DNA of 64,000 nucleotides from contig JAIRRJ010000087.1 of NCBI GenBank assembly GCA_031256035.1, positions 62,001 to 126,000 of the forward strand. Reading direction: 5' to 3'. Positions 44,900 to 54,183 of this stretch are shown here, piece after piece (position 1 is the first letter of the stretch; each line of letters starts with the position of its first letter). The position numbers and the translations under genes are program-made. The DNA comes from Treponema sp. GTDB taxonomy: Bacteria; Spirochaetota; Spirochaetia; Treponematales; Breznakiellaceae. The notes under the pieces are model-generated. The model saw nothing but the letters and a program-made list of their open reading frames with translations, had not been told where the DNA came from and made no database searches.

Positions 44900-46429
44900 C
44901 TACTTAATCAGGGAAATCCTGAATGATTTTTCATTTTTGTTTCCCAGACTGTCTTTTAACCCCGAAGCGACAAGAAAATTCACAACTCCGAAATTAACCG
45001 TATTGGTGAGAACACCCGCAATTTCAATGCGTTCCATATTTTTCCAAAGCGGATGCTTTTCCCCGGCGGAAAAACCGCTTGTTTTCACCTGACGCGGTGA
45101 AAAGTTCAGCACACTATTGCTTGTTTCAATTCTGAAAAGCTCCATTACAGAAAACGCATCAATTGACGCGCCTTCCGCTGTGTCAAAGTACAGTTCAATC
45201 CATGTTTTTACACTTTCATTTGATGGATAATTATTTCTTCCGTCTTTAATGGGGAGATATTCAAACACCGAATCTATTCCAAACCCGGCAAGTTCATAAT
45301 CTGTTTCACTGCCTGGCGCCATTGGCATTCTTATTCCAGCAAGAGCGGGCGGTTTTGATAATTTCCCGTTTGCGAATACCCGATAAACATATTCATTTTT
45401 ACTTTCATTTCCTGCACTGTCCTTTATTCCTGATTTCAGCCTGAATACAAACCTGCTCTCATATGTTGGTCTTGTTTCAAAATGAAAAAGAAATTCGTTT
45501 TTATAATCAGGTTCGGTTTCCATAACAAGATTTGGCGCGCCTTCAACGCTCAGGCAATTTTTTACTGATATGCCGTCTACCGGTTTGGAAAACACCAAAG
45601 AAAGCCTGTCATCTTTTTCCCAGTCATGCGTTTCAACTAATGTTTCCGTTCCGTAAATAAAATTACTTATGTCAAGAGCAAGAGGTTTATAACCTCCGTT
45701 TTTCATAATACGGCTGGCATTTACAAGGTACGGAGCTTCATGATCCGTACCGGTTGTAAATATGCTGATAAATTCTTTCCCCATGTTTATTCCGGTCTTG
45801 TCTGTTAAAGCGGCAGAAACGCGGATTTCGTAACGTTTGTTTTGCAGCCAGGGTTCTGCGGGCGTGAAAATTGCAAGATTGCCGTTTTTTTCCAATTGCC
45901 AGAAACCTGTCATTGACGGAGTAAAAGAAACATTATCGTATAACGTGTCAAGCTGCACAGGCAGCGAAAAAACAAGACGCACCTCAGTTCTGGGATCAAT
46001 AACTTCGGTGTACGTTGCAGGATAACAGGAAAGCAGAACAGGGCGTGTATTACCGGGTCTGGTGGTGAATTTGCCTTCAAAAGGGGCATCCATATTAAGT
46101 CCGCCGGTATCATGAGTTTCGGCGGAGAGATTTATCGTATAATTCGTATTTGTTTCAAGCGGAGCAAACGGAACAAAAATCATTTTTTTGTCTTCCCAGA
46201 TAAAGCTGCCTTTTATCCGTCCATTGTCATCGTAGAGCGAGAAGTGACGCTCTACGCTTGATTTATCAGGCTCATGTGAAAAAACCATGGATATTATTAT
46301 TTCCGATGATTGTAAATGATACCCGCTTCCCGGTGTCCATGATGAAACTTCAAATTGAGATGACCTTAATATGTCGCAGGAATTAAAATGAAATATTATG
46401 AAAGCAACTAAAATCAATTTGCGAATCAT
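44900..46429 (-). CDS. Lipoprotein with Ig-like (Big_5/SbsA type) repeats, second
   Basis: 509 residues. Signal RKLILVAFIIFHF and lipobox FNSC (Cys18). Two or three Ig-like modules of the SbsA/Big_5 pattern follow: ...SSEIIISMVFSHEPDKSSVERHFS, then FVPFAPLETNTNYTINLS, and RPVLLSCYPATYTEVIDPRTEVRLVFSLPV with YEIRVSAALTDKTGINMG. Such domains make rigid beta rods on cell surfaces. The start overlaps the stop of the related upstream lipoprotein by four bases (ATGA). It is sandwiched between transport genes, so a periplasmic or outer-membrane accessory role in the exporter is inferred. Confidence 0.82.
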   Translation of the reverse strand: MIRKLILVAFIIFHFNSCDILRSSQFEVSSWTPGSGYHLQSSEIIISMVFSHEPDKSSVERHFSLYDDNGRIKGSFIWEDKKMIFVPFAPLETNTNYTINLSAETHDTGGLNMDAPFEGKFTTRPGNTRPVLLSCYPATYTEVIDPRTEVRLVFSLPVQLDTLYDNVSFTPSMTGFWQLEKNGNLAIFTPAEPWLQNKRYEIRVSAALTDKTGINMGKEFISIFTTGTDHEAPYLVNASRIMKNGGYKPLALDISNFIYGTETLVETHDWEKDDRLSLVFSKPVDGISVKNCLSVEGAPNLVMETEPDYKNEFLFHFETRPTYESRFVFRLKSGIKDSAGNESKNEYVYRVFANGKLSKPPALAGIRMPMAPGSETDYELAGFGIDSVFEYLPIKDGRNNYPSNESVKTWIELYFDTAEGASIDAFSVMELFRIETSNSVLNFSPRQVKTSGFSAGEKHPLWKNMERIEIAGVLTNTVNFGVVNFLVASGLKDSLGNKNEKSFRISLIK

Positions 46430-47865
46430 TTAATTACCCTCAGAAAAAGTGTTGCATCTTCTTTCATATAAATTCCTGCACCTGAACTAATTCCGTTTTT
46501 GCCGCCTGGAATTGTCAGTTTATAAAAATGAGCCTCATCGTTGTTTTCGGCTGTCAAGCCTCCCCATGTCATAAAGAGCCTGTCATTTGAAATCCAGTGT
46601 ACTGATTGAAGAGCGACAGGCGGCAGAGTTCTCGGGAAAAATGCGGCAAGCAAAACCAATAAAGCGGAATTTTTCTTTTCTTCATCGCCGAATGGCTGCG
46701 AAAAATAAATGGAAAAAGACAGTTCGCCTGTCGCAGGATCAATCGGAATAATCACTGGGTTTGCAGCGGAAAAATTTTCAACGATCGTACCATTGTCGAA
46801 CCTCAGTGATAAAATGTTCAGATGTGGAATATCGGGAATAAAATTAATCCTGTAATCGGATCCAATTTTAAGTCCCTCGCTGTCTTTTGTGTCTCCTGAA
46901 ACAAACAGGGTATACATTATCTCCGGTTCAGGGTCTTTGGTAAAAATATAGACAATACTTTTTTCAGTCAGGATTTCCGTTCTTCCTGAAAGAGAAGGTT
47001 CGAAGCGCAAAGAACGGAGAACATTTTCACCCATTGCTTTGTGGAATTCAACGGCGATTCCCTGCCCCGGCCCCAAACCTGTTTCTATATTCGCGCCGGT
47101 AGGAAACCACTGGCCATCGGAAAATAAAACAGGGAAAACTTTATTCACTTTTGGCAGGATTTGATCTTTATCAGTGGTAAATTGACCTGAAAACACTTTT
47201 GGCAGCGGTACGCCATCGCGGCTTTTTGCGCTTTCTTTTAAATTCCAACGATATGCTGTCCAGGGAGATAAAGCCTTGTCGGGAATGAGTTTGAGTGTTT
47301 TATCGTCAGCTAACCATTCAAAAGATTTATTTCCAAATCCGTCAACCGTTAACCCTGTTTCAACAGATATTTTTTCCATAGGACAGGAAAAATAAAATTC
47401 CAAAATTACATTTTCTGTTCCGGCAGATGCGCCGTTGGCAGGATAGTGCCCTGTCAATAACGGCGGAGCGTTTTTATTCATCGCATAGAATGAGACAAAA
47501 TGTTCAATCCGCAGTTCTCTGCCGTCAACCGATCTTACTGTTCCAAGAAGACTCATGGTGTAACGAATTCCGGCTGTCCAGCCCGCTATCGGAACAAAAT
47601 AAAGATCATTGTCTTTCCAGAATCGATCTCCGCTGATCACTCCGGCATCGGAACTTATCTGTAAAATACTTTCAGTTCCGCTTTTTTCCATTTCAGTGTC
47701 AAAACTGAGTTTCACCGGAGAATTCGGATAAGGTAATATGGAATCCGCGGTGTCAGGATAAATGATCATTCCAATCGGACGGAAATCAAAAAGACCACAT
47801 GATAACTCTGTCAGCGACAGCGAAATTGCGCATAACAAAGCAATTTTAATCCACAAGCGAAACAT
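46426..47865 (-). CDS. Lipoprotein with Ig-like (Big_5/SbsA type) repeats, first
   Basis: 479 residues. Signal FRLWIKIALLCAISLSLTE and lipobox ELSC (Cys23). Ig-like repeats: SPVKLSFDTEMEKSGTESILQIS and LYFVPIAGWTAGIRYTMSLLG, then PANGASAGTENVILEFYFSCPMEKISVETGL with LIPDKALSPWTAYRWNLKESAKSRDGVPLP. The modules match those of the following gene, so the pair arose by duplication. The start lies 20 bases inside the end of the adaptor gene. I see no binding or catalytic motif. A structural or substrate-guiding surface role is inferred. Confidence 0.82.
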   Translation of the reverse strand: MFRLWIKIALLCAISLSLTELSCGLFDFRPIGMIIYPDTADSILPYPNSPVKLSFDTEMEKSGTESILQISSDAGVISGDRFWKDNDLYFVPIAGWTAGIRYTMSLLGTVRSVDGRELRIEHFVSFYAMNKNAPPLLTGHYPANGASAGTENVILEFYFSCPMEKISVETGLTVDGFGNKSFEWLADDKTLKLIPDKALSPWTAYRWNLKESAKSRDGVPLPKVFSGQFTTDKDQILPKVNKVFPVLFSDGQWFPTGANIETGLGPGQGIAVEFHKAMGENVLRSLRFEPSLSGRTEILTEKSIVYIFTKDPEPEIMYTLFVSGDTKDSEGLKIGSDYRINFIPDIPHLNILSLRFDNGTIVENFSAANPVIIPIDPATGELSFSIYFSQPFGDEEKKNSALLVLLAAFFPRTLPPVALQSVHWISNDRLFMTWGGLTAENNDEAHFYKLTIPGGKNGISSGAGIYMKEDATLFLRVIK

Positions 47866-49198
47866 GGCTTCCCTCCCGCAAATTGGAATCCGGTCTCAGC
47901 ACAACCATTTCTTTTATATTCAAACCGGCGGTTATTTCACGATCTTCGCCATGAACTGCGCCCAGAACAATTTTTCGTTCGGTCAGAACGCTGCCGTTAA
48001 TAATAAAAACGCTACCTTCGTTATTTTTTTGATTGAAAATCGCAGATTCAGGAATGCAGATTATATGCTTTGGAGGGCCGATAATCACAGTAACACGCGC
48101 AAACATGCCCGGTTTTAGTTTTTCTGTGGTTTCGCCGTTTGTACTATCATGTAAGAGCACCCGTATCAGAAAACTCAAACTCTGGCTGTCCGCCTGAGGA
48201 TAAACCAAATCCACAAGACCTTCGCGATATTCTCCCGTTCCGTCTATCAGCACATTTGCTTTCATTCCCTTTTCGATGCGCAAAGCATCTTTCTCGCGTA
48301 CCGGGAAAAATGCGTATAACGAAGATGTGTCCATAAGGCTGAATATTTTATCCTGAAAGCGTACCCGCTCTCCTTCTTCCAGATAACGCGCTCCCACTAT
48401 GCCGGATGCGGGGCTTTTCACTGTCAACTCGGCAAATGCAATGTTAGCTGATGACAGTTCTTTTTCTGCTGCATCAAGTCTGGCGCGGGCTGCTTCCAGT
48501 TCCGCCCTGAGGCTTGAGGTCATGAGCGAAACAAGCGCATTTTGACATTCATTCTCATCCGCCGGAATTGCAATTCCCGCTTTAACAAGGTCCTGAGTAC
48601 GGCAGCCGATTTTTCGAATTTCAAGTTCTCTTTTCATAAGCAGGATTTGTTCCCATTCCGTATCAATGGCAAAACGGCCTGCGAGTATGGCTTCAGTATG
48701 AATGCCGCCCGCTTCATAAAGCGTTTCCTGATGTTGATGTTTGCGTTTGTCTTCTTCCCATTTTCGCCTTGCGAGAGCCAGTTCCGCTTCGGCTTTATCA
48801 AGCGCAAGCAATTGCGCTTCTGCCTGAAATGTCCCTTCCAATAACTTTGAGCCTGCCAGATCACAGGCGGCCAAAGCCTGCGAATAATTGTTTTCCGCTC
48901 TTTCTACAGAAAGTTTTATCTGCGGATTATCAATTAACAGCGCCACTGCTCCATGCTTTATAAAATCACCTTCACGAAAATAAAGTTTACTGATTACACC
49001 GTCATGCGGAGAGGTAATATCTACTCTGCTGATAAATGAAAGGCTGCCAAAACCGGATACTTCATCCGGCAGTTCACGTGTAGCTGCCGCCGCCCCTCTT
49101 ACGTTTTTTACATCAATGTCGCCGGCAGAAACAGGTTTCCCGCATGAAAAACAAAGTAACATTGTCATTTGAATTAATAAAATTTTTTTTATTTTCAT
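47846..49198 (-). CDS. RND periplasmic adaptor (membrane-fusion protein), lipoprotein
   Basis: 450 residues. Signal KIKKILLIQMTMLL and lipobox CFSC (Cys19). The HlyD-type lipoyl half-motifs are SRVDITSPHDGVISKLYFREGDFIKHG (about 57-83) and FAELTVKSPASGIVGARYLEEGERV (about 255-279), separated by an about 170-residue coiled-coil hairpin. A beta-barrel domain follows (ALRIEKGMKANVLIDG, LKPGMFARVTVIIG), then the membrane-proximal end. It bridges the RND permeases and the TolC-type channel. Lipid anchoring is the AcrA pattern. It overlaps the outer-membrane gene by four bases upstream and the Ig-like lipoprotein gene downstream. Confidence 0.9.
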   Translation of the reverse strand: MKIKKILLIQMTMLLCFSCGKPVSAGDIDVKNVRGAAAATRELPDEVSGFGSLSFISRVDITSPHDGVISKLYFREGDFIKHGAVALLIDNPQIKLSVERAENNYSQALAACDLAGSKLLEGTFQAEAQLLALDKAEAELALARRKWEEDKRKHQHQETLYEAGGIHTEAILAGRFAIDTEWEQILLMKRELEIRKIGCRTQDLVKAGIAIPADENECQNALVSLMTSSLRAELEAARARLDAAEKELSSANIAFAELTVKSPASGIVGARYLEEGERVRFQDKIFSLMDTSSLYAFFPVREKDALRIEKGMKANVLIDGTGEYREGLVDLVYPQADSQSLSFLIRVLLHDSTNGETTEKLKPGMFARVTVIIGPPKHIICIPESAIFNQKNNEGSVFIINGSVLTERKIVLGAVHGEDREITAGLNIKEMVVLRPDSNLREGSHVSLVD

Positions 49199-50625
49199 AA
49201 ATTATTTCCTTTTGATAATGTTTCATTGACAGAAGCTGTAAAAGCTGTCGCGGCTGCAAATGCCGTGAGTTCTCCGGGTCTAAGATCGAGAAAATATTCC
49301 AGTTCACGTTCGGCCTCCAGCAGAGCGGCTGCCGTCTGCGCCAGAGCGATCTCCCTTTGGGTTTTTTCGATATAGGTCTCCATAAGTTTCAACCTTGTGA
49401 TGTGTCCAAGATTCAGCCTTAGTTCATCAAGCCGGCAGCGTTCCGCAGATAGTTCAGCAGCGCCAAGAGCCAAATTTCTCTTTTGTTCAGCAAGAGCACA
49501 TTTTTCCACGGCGTTAGCCGCCATGCGACCTGTTTTTTCAAGAATAATGTTGTATTTATCCCGTTCCAGAGACAATGCAAGCATGGCTTGTTTTTTCCCG
49601 AACCCTGCCGCCGGGTTTGGTAAAGGGTTAAAATTGTTTTGAATCATTGCACTTCTGTCATGCGGAGGTTCCCAGCCAGACTGGGCAGCAAATTGATTTT
49701 GAAACCAGGGACTTGAGAAATCGATTAGTAATCCGACTGACCAGTTGTAGCGTGTTAGCGGATATTGCTGGCCGGTAATTGCGAAATTTCCGGTAACCCT
49801 AAGACTCGGTATCCATGAATGAGACGCGTATTTCAATTCAGCCTGCTTTTTTGTTATGGAAAAACGCGTTTCTATTAATTCAGGGTTACGCTCTTTTGCA
49901 AGGTTGCCGGCAGCAGCAGCGGCAGGTAATGTAACAGAATGGTTTATTTCAATTTTTTCCGTTAATGTGGGAAGTGTTTCAAATCCAAGAAGTTCGGCAA
50001 ACTGCCGCTCCATTTCGGATAAATCCAGTTTAAGGGAGTAAATATCCAGTTTTGCGTCAGCCAGATTGATGTCCGCATCTACAAGATCGAGTTGTAATGC
50101 AAGACCAAGCTCAACTTCTTCATTCAAAATCCGCCTTTGTTCTTCCAGCGCCGTCAAAGCCGATTCTTTTATTTCCAGTATTAATCTTGACAACAACACG
50201 TTACGGTAAGCTGAAATCGCTGACTCGGCAATTTGCGAAGCCATTCTGTCCAATCCCGAAAACGAAAGATCAAGATCCATCCGTTCAAGTCTTCTGGACA
50301 TTGAAGTTTTGCCGCCGTCCCAGACAAGCTGATCCATGTTGATACCGTAATTTTTGATAAACGAATCCGCGCCAATTCCCTGTAAACGGTCGTTTTCCGA
50401 GACGCTTAAACCAAGATTCGGAAAATATGCGCGTAATCCCCACCTCCATGCTCCTTCTCTGACATTTTGCAAAGCGCGGGCATATCTCAAATCAGATGAT
50501 GACGCAAGAGCAAAGTTCGCAGCTTTCGCGTATGTCAGATAATTATTGTCATCTCCGTGAACGGCGGCGGCCGCGAGCAATAACAAAAAAAGAATAAAAA
50601 AATTCACATTTATTTTACGCATCAT
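49195..50625 (-). CDS. TolC-family outer-membrane efflux protein
   Basis: 476 residues starting at the ATGATG at 50625; a frame open to 50649 would overlap more of the preceding gene. Signal peptide RKINVNFFILFLLLLAAAAVHG. It shows the two repeated OEP halves of TolC: LTYAKAANFALASSSDLRYARALQNVREGAWRWGLRAYFPNLGLSVS, and LAKERNPELIETRFSITKKQAELKYASHSWIPSLRVTGNF (around 250-290). It forms the trimeric channel through the outer membrane. Neighbours are the adaptor gene downstream and two lipoprotein genes upstream. Confidence 0.9.
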   Translation of the reverse strand: MMRKINVNFFILFLLLLAAAAVHGDDNNYLTYAKAANFALASSSDLRYARALQNVREGAWRWGLRAYFPNLGLSVSENDRLQGIGADSFIKNYGINMDQLVWDGGKTSMSRRLERMDLDLSFSGLDRMASQIAESAISAYRNVLLSRLILEIKESALTALEEQRRILNEEVELGLALQLDLVDADINLADAKLDIYSLKLDLSEMERQFAELLGFETLPTLTEKIEINHSVTLPAAAAAGNLAKERNPELIETRFSITKKQAELKYASHSWIPSLRVTGNFAITGQQYPLTRYNWSVGLLIDFSSPWFQNQFAAQSGWEPPHDRSAMIQNNFNPLPNPAAGFGKKQAMLALSLERDKYNIILEKTGRMAANAVEKCALAEQKRNLALGAAELSAERCRLDELRLNLGHITRLKLMETYIEKTQREIALAQTAAALLEAERELEYFLDLRPGELTAFAAATAFTASVNETLSKGNNL

Positions 50626-51163
50626 TTTTCTGCCTTTCATACAGAACAAGTTCTTTTACCGCTTTCTTGATTGCTTTTGAAAGCAGTTTCCCCGTTGTTT
50701 CAGAAGATGAAAAACTCCTGTCTCCCATGGCGGTAATCCGCCCCGCAGCCACCGGCAGTTTCTGATACAATGAAGCGTCATTTTCTGCCGCATCTTCATA
50801 ACCCCAAATGCGGACTTCCACGGATAAAGACCTTTTTGTCCGCCAGCCAAGACTGAATTCCCGTTCCCTCAATTGAATTGCAGCCGCATATTCCGGTCGT
50901 TCACCTGCCGAAGCAATTTTGCAGCGGTTATTCCAGAAGTAAAGCGGAACAAGCGAAGAGGCTTCCCTTTCTATTGAGTCCCAGCCGCCGTTTCGATCAA
51001 TCTGCACACCTAAAAGAACAAAAGTGGTCACATCAACTTCCGGTGTCTTTTCAGTAATGAGCCATGACTGGCTTTTTGAATAATTGACAGGTAATGCTTC
51101 ACAGGAAAGAAAAAGCGCCGGAATACAAATCATTATGATTTTTCTTGTTAACGTAATTGTCAT
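50615..51163 (-). CDS. Lipoprotein of unknown function in the RND operon
   Basis: 182 residues. Signal TRKIIMICIPALF and lipobox FLSC (Cys21). The mature part is a single small domain with VTTFVLLGVQIDRNGGWDS, FWNNRCKIASAG and LSVEVRIWGYEDAAEND; the C-terminal helix (KLLSKAIKKAVKELVLYE) is amphipathic. I do not recognise the family. Its start overlaps the preceding TPR lipoprotein by one base, and its end overlaps the TolC gene by 11. Such tight packing implies a part in the same machine, possibly at the outer-membrane channel. Confidence 0.78.
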   Translation of the reverse strand: MTITLTRKIIMICIPALFLSCEALPVNYSKSQSWLITEKTPEVDVTTFVLLGVQIDRNGGWDSIEREASSLVPLYFWNNRCKIASAGERPEYAAAIQLREREFSLGWRTKRSLSVEVRIWGYEDAAENDASLYQKLPVAAGRITAMGDRSFSSSETTGKLLSKAIKKAVKELVLYERQKNDA

Positions 51164-51810
51164 TACATTGCCTCTTTGATTCGGTTTTCAAGATTTATAA
51201 TCGAACGCAAAAGGGGAGTGTCCCAGGGAAGCATTGCTTTTGCGCGGCTCAGATCGTTCAGCGCTTCGATTCCTCTGCCGGCTACCCAGCGTATTCTTGC
51301 CCTGTCCAGCAGAACCATAGCGCTTTCGGCGGAAAGTTCCGCTGCCTTGTCCAGCAAAATCGCAGCTTCGTCGCTTTTTCCGTTTTCTTCAGCAAGCTCA
51401 GAAGCAAGCCGCAAAGCGCGAATATCCTGTGGATTGTCAGCCAACAAGGATTCCACCGACCGTACCGCGCTGTAAAGATCACCCTTCTCGCGGAGAATCC
51501 TTGCAAGATACAATCTCGCTTCAAAAGAAGATGGCCTGTATTTCAGAGTCTGACGGCAGGATTTTTCCGCTTTTTCAAGGTCTCCTGAAAAATATTCAGC
51601 CTTTGCACGCAGCATCAGTGCGGGAGGAAATTTTTTCACTCTGTGCAGAATTTCTATTGTTTCAGCAAGTCTGCCCTGGGCGTATTCATCGCCGGCGCGG
51701 GCATAAAGGCGGATCGTCTCTTCTTGTTTATCTTTGGAGCATGAAATAAAAAACAGAATAACAAAAACAGCCGCTGCTATTATGCGCAATACAAATTTTT
51801 TGTCTCTCAT
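51163..51810 (-). CDS. TPR-repeat lipoprotein
   Basis: 215 residues. Signal RDKKFVLRIIAAAVFVILF and lipobox FISC (Cys24). About five tetratricopeptide repeats follow (RLYARAGDEYAQGRLAETIEIL; ALMLRAKAEYFSGDLEKAEKSCRQTLKYRP; EARLYLARILREKGDLYSAVRSVESLLADNP; ALRLASELAEENGKSDEAAILLDKA). TPR solenoids scaffold protein contacts; here probably at the periplasmic face of the inner or outer membrane. Its ATG lies one base after the upstream stop, so the two are co-translated. Confidence 0.85.
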   Translation of the reverse strand: MRDKKFVLRIIAAAVFVILFFISCSKDKQEETIRLYARAGDEYAQGRLAETIEILHRVKKFPPALMLRAKAEYFSGDLEKAEKSCRQTLKYRPSSFEARLYLARILREKGDLYSAVRSVESLLADNPQDIRALRLASELAEENGKSDEAAILLDKAAELSAESAMVLLDRARIRWVAGRGIEALNDLSRAKAMLPWDTPLLRSIINLENRIKEAM

Positions 51811-51811
51811 G

Positions 51812-52822
51812 TTAACCTCTGCAAATGTAGGATAGCCGTTCAGCCAGCCGGCCTTTGGAAACCCTTGCCTGTCCGTCGAAGTAGTCCCGGTATCCGGGAA
51901 CTGAAGTCAGCGCCCTTAGCGCGCCCATAGCGTAAACCGTGTACGGGTTATCCGGCAGTGAGATAAGGGGAAGCAGGACATCAAGAAGCTGCGGATTTCC
52001 CGCGTTTACCGACTCTGAAATGATTAATTCGATTTCTGTTTTTGTTTTTATAGAGAAACCATCTTCTCTTTTTAAGCCGTTGTAAGCTGCCAGTATGTTC
52101 CGGCATTCGGACGCAAATGGTCCCTGCGGCGCGGCGTTGATGCAGTTTTCAGCGTATTCAGCGGCGATAATGCCGGGAAAAGCCCTCGCTCCGCGATACC
52201 AGTACTCAGGAAAATTCACATAACGTGCGCGTATGGCTTTGTAAGCCGCCGCCGCTTGTCTGTTTTCACGGTTTTTTTCCAGCGCACAGGACAAGACCAT
52301 CCAGCGGCCAAAACCGTCAGGTTCTTCCAGTTCGTCAAAGAGTGCGCCAAGACCGGTGGCAGCTGCATCCCACTGTTCACGTGTAAACGCAAGAACCGCA
52401 TCTGCTGCGAAAACAACCGAATCATCGTTATTTTGGGAAAGCAGATTCAAAAGACCCTGTTCAACATCGGTTTTTTGAATTAAGCCCCTGCCGTAAGCCC
52501 AGGCGAGTTCTTTATAAGCCGCCGCCACCGCTCCCGTATAATCTCCTGCTTTTTCCCGCATACCGGATTCCGCCAGAGCCATGCCTTGAAACCAGTTCCC
52601 CGCTCTTTCAAGTTCCGCAAGCTCATCCAGCGAATTGCGAATACCGGCAGCCTCATCCACAGCCGCTCTTGAGGGCTTTGCTGCCCATGTTTTTTCCGCC
52701 GCTGAAAGTGATGTTTGTGAAAGCGCCGCTTGTAAAAGCGAATTTTCTTCCCTTCCGCAGGCCGTGAATAGCGCCGCAGCTGTTAATAACAAACAAGACA
52801 ATGTTTGATAAATGATTTTCAT
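51812..52822 (-). CDS. Alpha-helical repeat lipoprotein, first gene of the RND operon
   Basis: 336 residues from the ATG at 52822, which has GGAG seven bases upstream; the frame is open to 52852. Signal KIIYQTLSCLLLTAAALFT and lipobox FTAC. The rest is helical, TPR-like but irregular (ALAESGMREKAGDYTGAVAAAYKELAWAYGRG; FAADAVLAFTREQWDAAATGLGALFDEL; AAAYKAIRARYVNFPEYWYRGARAF). No catalytic motif. It is the first gene of the cluster and divergent from the tetR gene, so its leader (52823-52948) holds the likely operator. Confidence 0.8.
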   Translation of the reverse strand: MKIIYQTLSCLLLTAAALFTACGREENSLLQAALSQTSLSAAEKTWAAKPSRAAVDEAAGIRNSLDELAELERAGNWFQGMALAESGMREKAGDYTGAVAAAYKELAWAYGRGLIQKTDVEQGLLNLLSQNNDDSVVFAADAVLAFTREQWDAAATGLGALFDELEEPDGFGRWMVLSCALEKNRENRQAAAAYKAIRARYVNFPEYWYRGARAFPGIIAAEYAENCINAAPQGPFASECRNILAAYNGLKREDGFSIKTKTEIELIISESVNAGNPQLLDVLLPLISLPDNPYTVYAMGALRALTSVPGYRDYFDGQARVSKGRLAERLSYICRG

Positions 52823-52948
52823 AAGCAACTCCATGAAAAAAATTGATAACATATATATGGCGCGTAGATGTGTGGCGCTTTAGTGAAGAGAGAAAATACT
52901 TATTTTTTTCTGGAATTTCTTAGCATTTTCTGATAAAATACAGAAACA

Positions 52949-53617
52949 ATGGGAATATCGGAACGCAGAGAGAGAGAAAAACTTGAACGCCGCAAGACGA
53001 TCCTTGCCTGTGCAAAGGAGCTGATCCTTTCGCAGGGGGTAGAACACATAAATATGGAGGAAATTGCCCGTAAGGCGGAATTATCCAAAGCTACGGTTTA
53101 TTTGTATTTTTCCAGCAAGGAAATCTTATTAAACGAAATTTGTGAAGACGCAGCCAGGAATTTTTTGTATCATGTTAAGCCTTTTCTGGATACCGGTCTT
53201 ACCGGCATGGCAGCCCTTAAATGTTTTTGGGGCGGTTTTTTGGAACTGTTCGGCAACTCCGATGAAATGATAATAATCTTTAAGGTGCGCAATTACTTAA
53301 ATTCAAGTTTACCGGTTTTTTTGCTGAAAGAACAAAGCAAGTCTCAGCATGTAGATGAAATTCTGGTAGCGATGGGAAAATTAATCGATCAGTGTAAAGC
53401 TGAAGGATTTTTTGATCCCAATCTGGATTCTGTTACGGCAACACGGCTTCTTCTCTCAGTGTTTTCCATTACTGTTGAAAAAGCCGCCTGTATACCGCTG
53501 GAAGCAAGAAAATCTCCGGCTTTTATCGAGGAAATGACGAACACCTTTCAAATCATCATCCGCGGTTTTGCCGGAGACGGCGTTGACCGTTCATACCTCA
53601 ATATTGCCGGCGTCTGA
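52949..53617 (+). CDS. TetR-family transcriptional regulator
   Basis: 222 residues. The N-terminal DNA-binding domain fits TetR: RKTILACAKELILSQGVEHINMEEIARKAELSKATVYLYFSSKEILLNEI (about 14-63), with its helix-turn-helix at EEIARKAELSKATVYLYF. The C-terminal ligand domain is unassigned. It is divergent from the 11-gene RND cluster with 126 bases between the starts, the usual layout for a local repressor. That gap holds a palindrome CATATATATG (about 52850) and a direct repeat of GGCGC, candidates for the operator. A -10-like TAAAAT sits 12 bases before the ATG and no ribosome site is seen. The FliL-like gene follows seven bases downstream. Confidence 0.88.
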   Translation: MGISERREREKLERRKTILACAKELILSQGVEHINMEEIARKAELSKATVYLYFSSKEILLNEICEDAARNFLYHVKPFLDTGLTGMAALKCFWGGFLELFGNSDEMIIIFKVRNYLNSSLPVFLLKEQSKSQHVDEILVAMGKLIDQCKAEGFFDPNLDSVTATRLLLSVFSITVEKAACIPLEARKSPAFIEEMTNTFQIIIRGFAGDGVDRSYLNIAGV

Positions 53618-53624
53618 GGAAATC

Positions 53625-54125
53625 ATGAAGCGAATTTATACCCCCATGCCGCAAAAACCGCCGGTTGCTATCCGTGTGATGATCCTGCTGATCATTGCCC
53701 TGATTGGGGTGTTGATTATAGGTACCATCTACGGATTTGCCCGTTCTCCGAATGCCAGCCCTATTCTCCGGCTGGGCAGATCCGGCGGAACTGAGCAAAC
53801 CGACGTAAGAGCGAATGGAGACATTCAGATTTTTTCCGGTATCGGGCAGCTCAGAATCCCCCTCAAAAACTCATCAACCTTGATACTTTCCATTGCTTTT
53901 CCCTACCCTTCCAATGACCGTACATTTACAGAAGAACTCGCCGGCAAAATCGGCGATTTCAGGACTATAGCAAGCGAGTATTTTTCTAACCTTGCCGCTG
54001 AAAACCTGATCTATCTGGACGAAGAAGCCGCAAAAACCGAGATTCTCAGGCGTTACAATGCCGGTTTACGTTTGGGGAAGATCGAAGCCCTGTATTTCAG
54101 CGAAATGCTTGTGATAGATGGCTAA
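53625..54125 (+). CDS. FliL-like membrane protein
   Basis: 166 residues from the ATG at 53625, preceded by GAGGAAATC. A single N-terminal membrane helix (VMILLIIALIGVLIIGTIYGF, about 18-38) and a periplasmic domain with the FliL pattern: LRIPLKNSSTLILSIAFPYP, then a helical stretch LAGKIGDFRTIASEYFSNLAAENL and the terminal RRYNAGLRLGKIEALYFSEMLVI. FliL helps the flagellar stator; spirochaetes carry several paralogues. It is in one transcript with the TetR gene and far from other flagellar genes, so a different role is possible. Confidence 0.72.
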   Translation: MKRIYTPMPQKPPVAIRVMILLIIALIGVLIIGTIYGFARSPNASPILRLGRSGGTEQTDVRANGDIQIFSGIGQLRIPLKNSSTLILSIAFPYPSNDRTFTEELAGKIGDFRTIASEYFSNLAAENLIYLDEEAAKTEILRRYNAGLRLGKIEALYFSEMLVIDG

Positions 54126-54183
54126 AACGTATCGGTATGTAAAATGGTCTTGACTTTTCCGCAAAGTGGTTTATAATAGTCGT

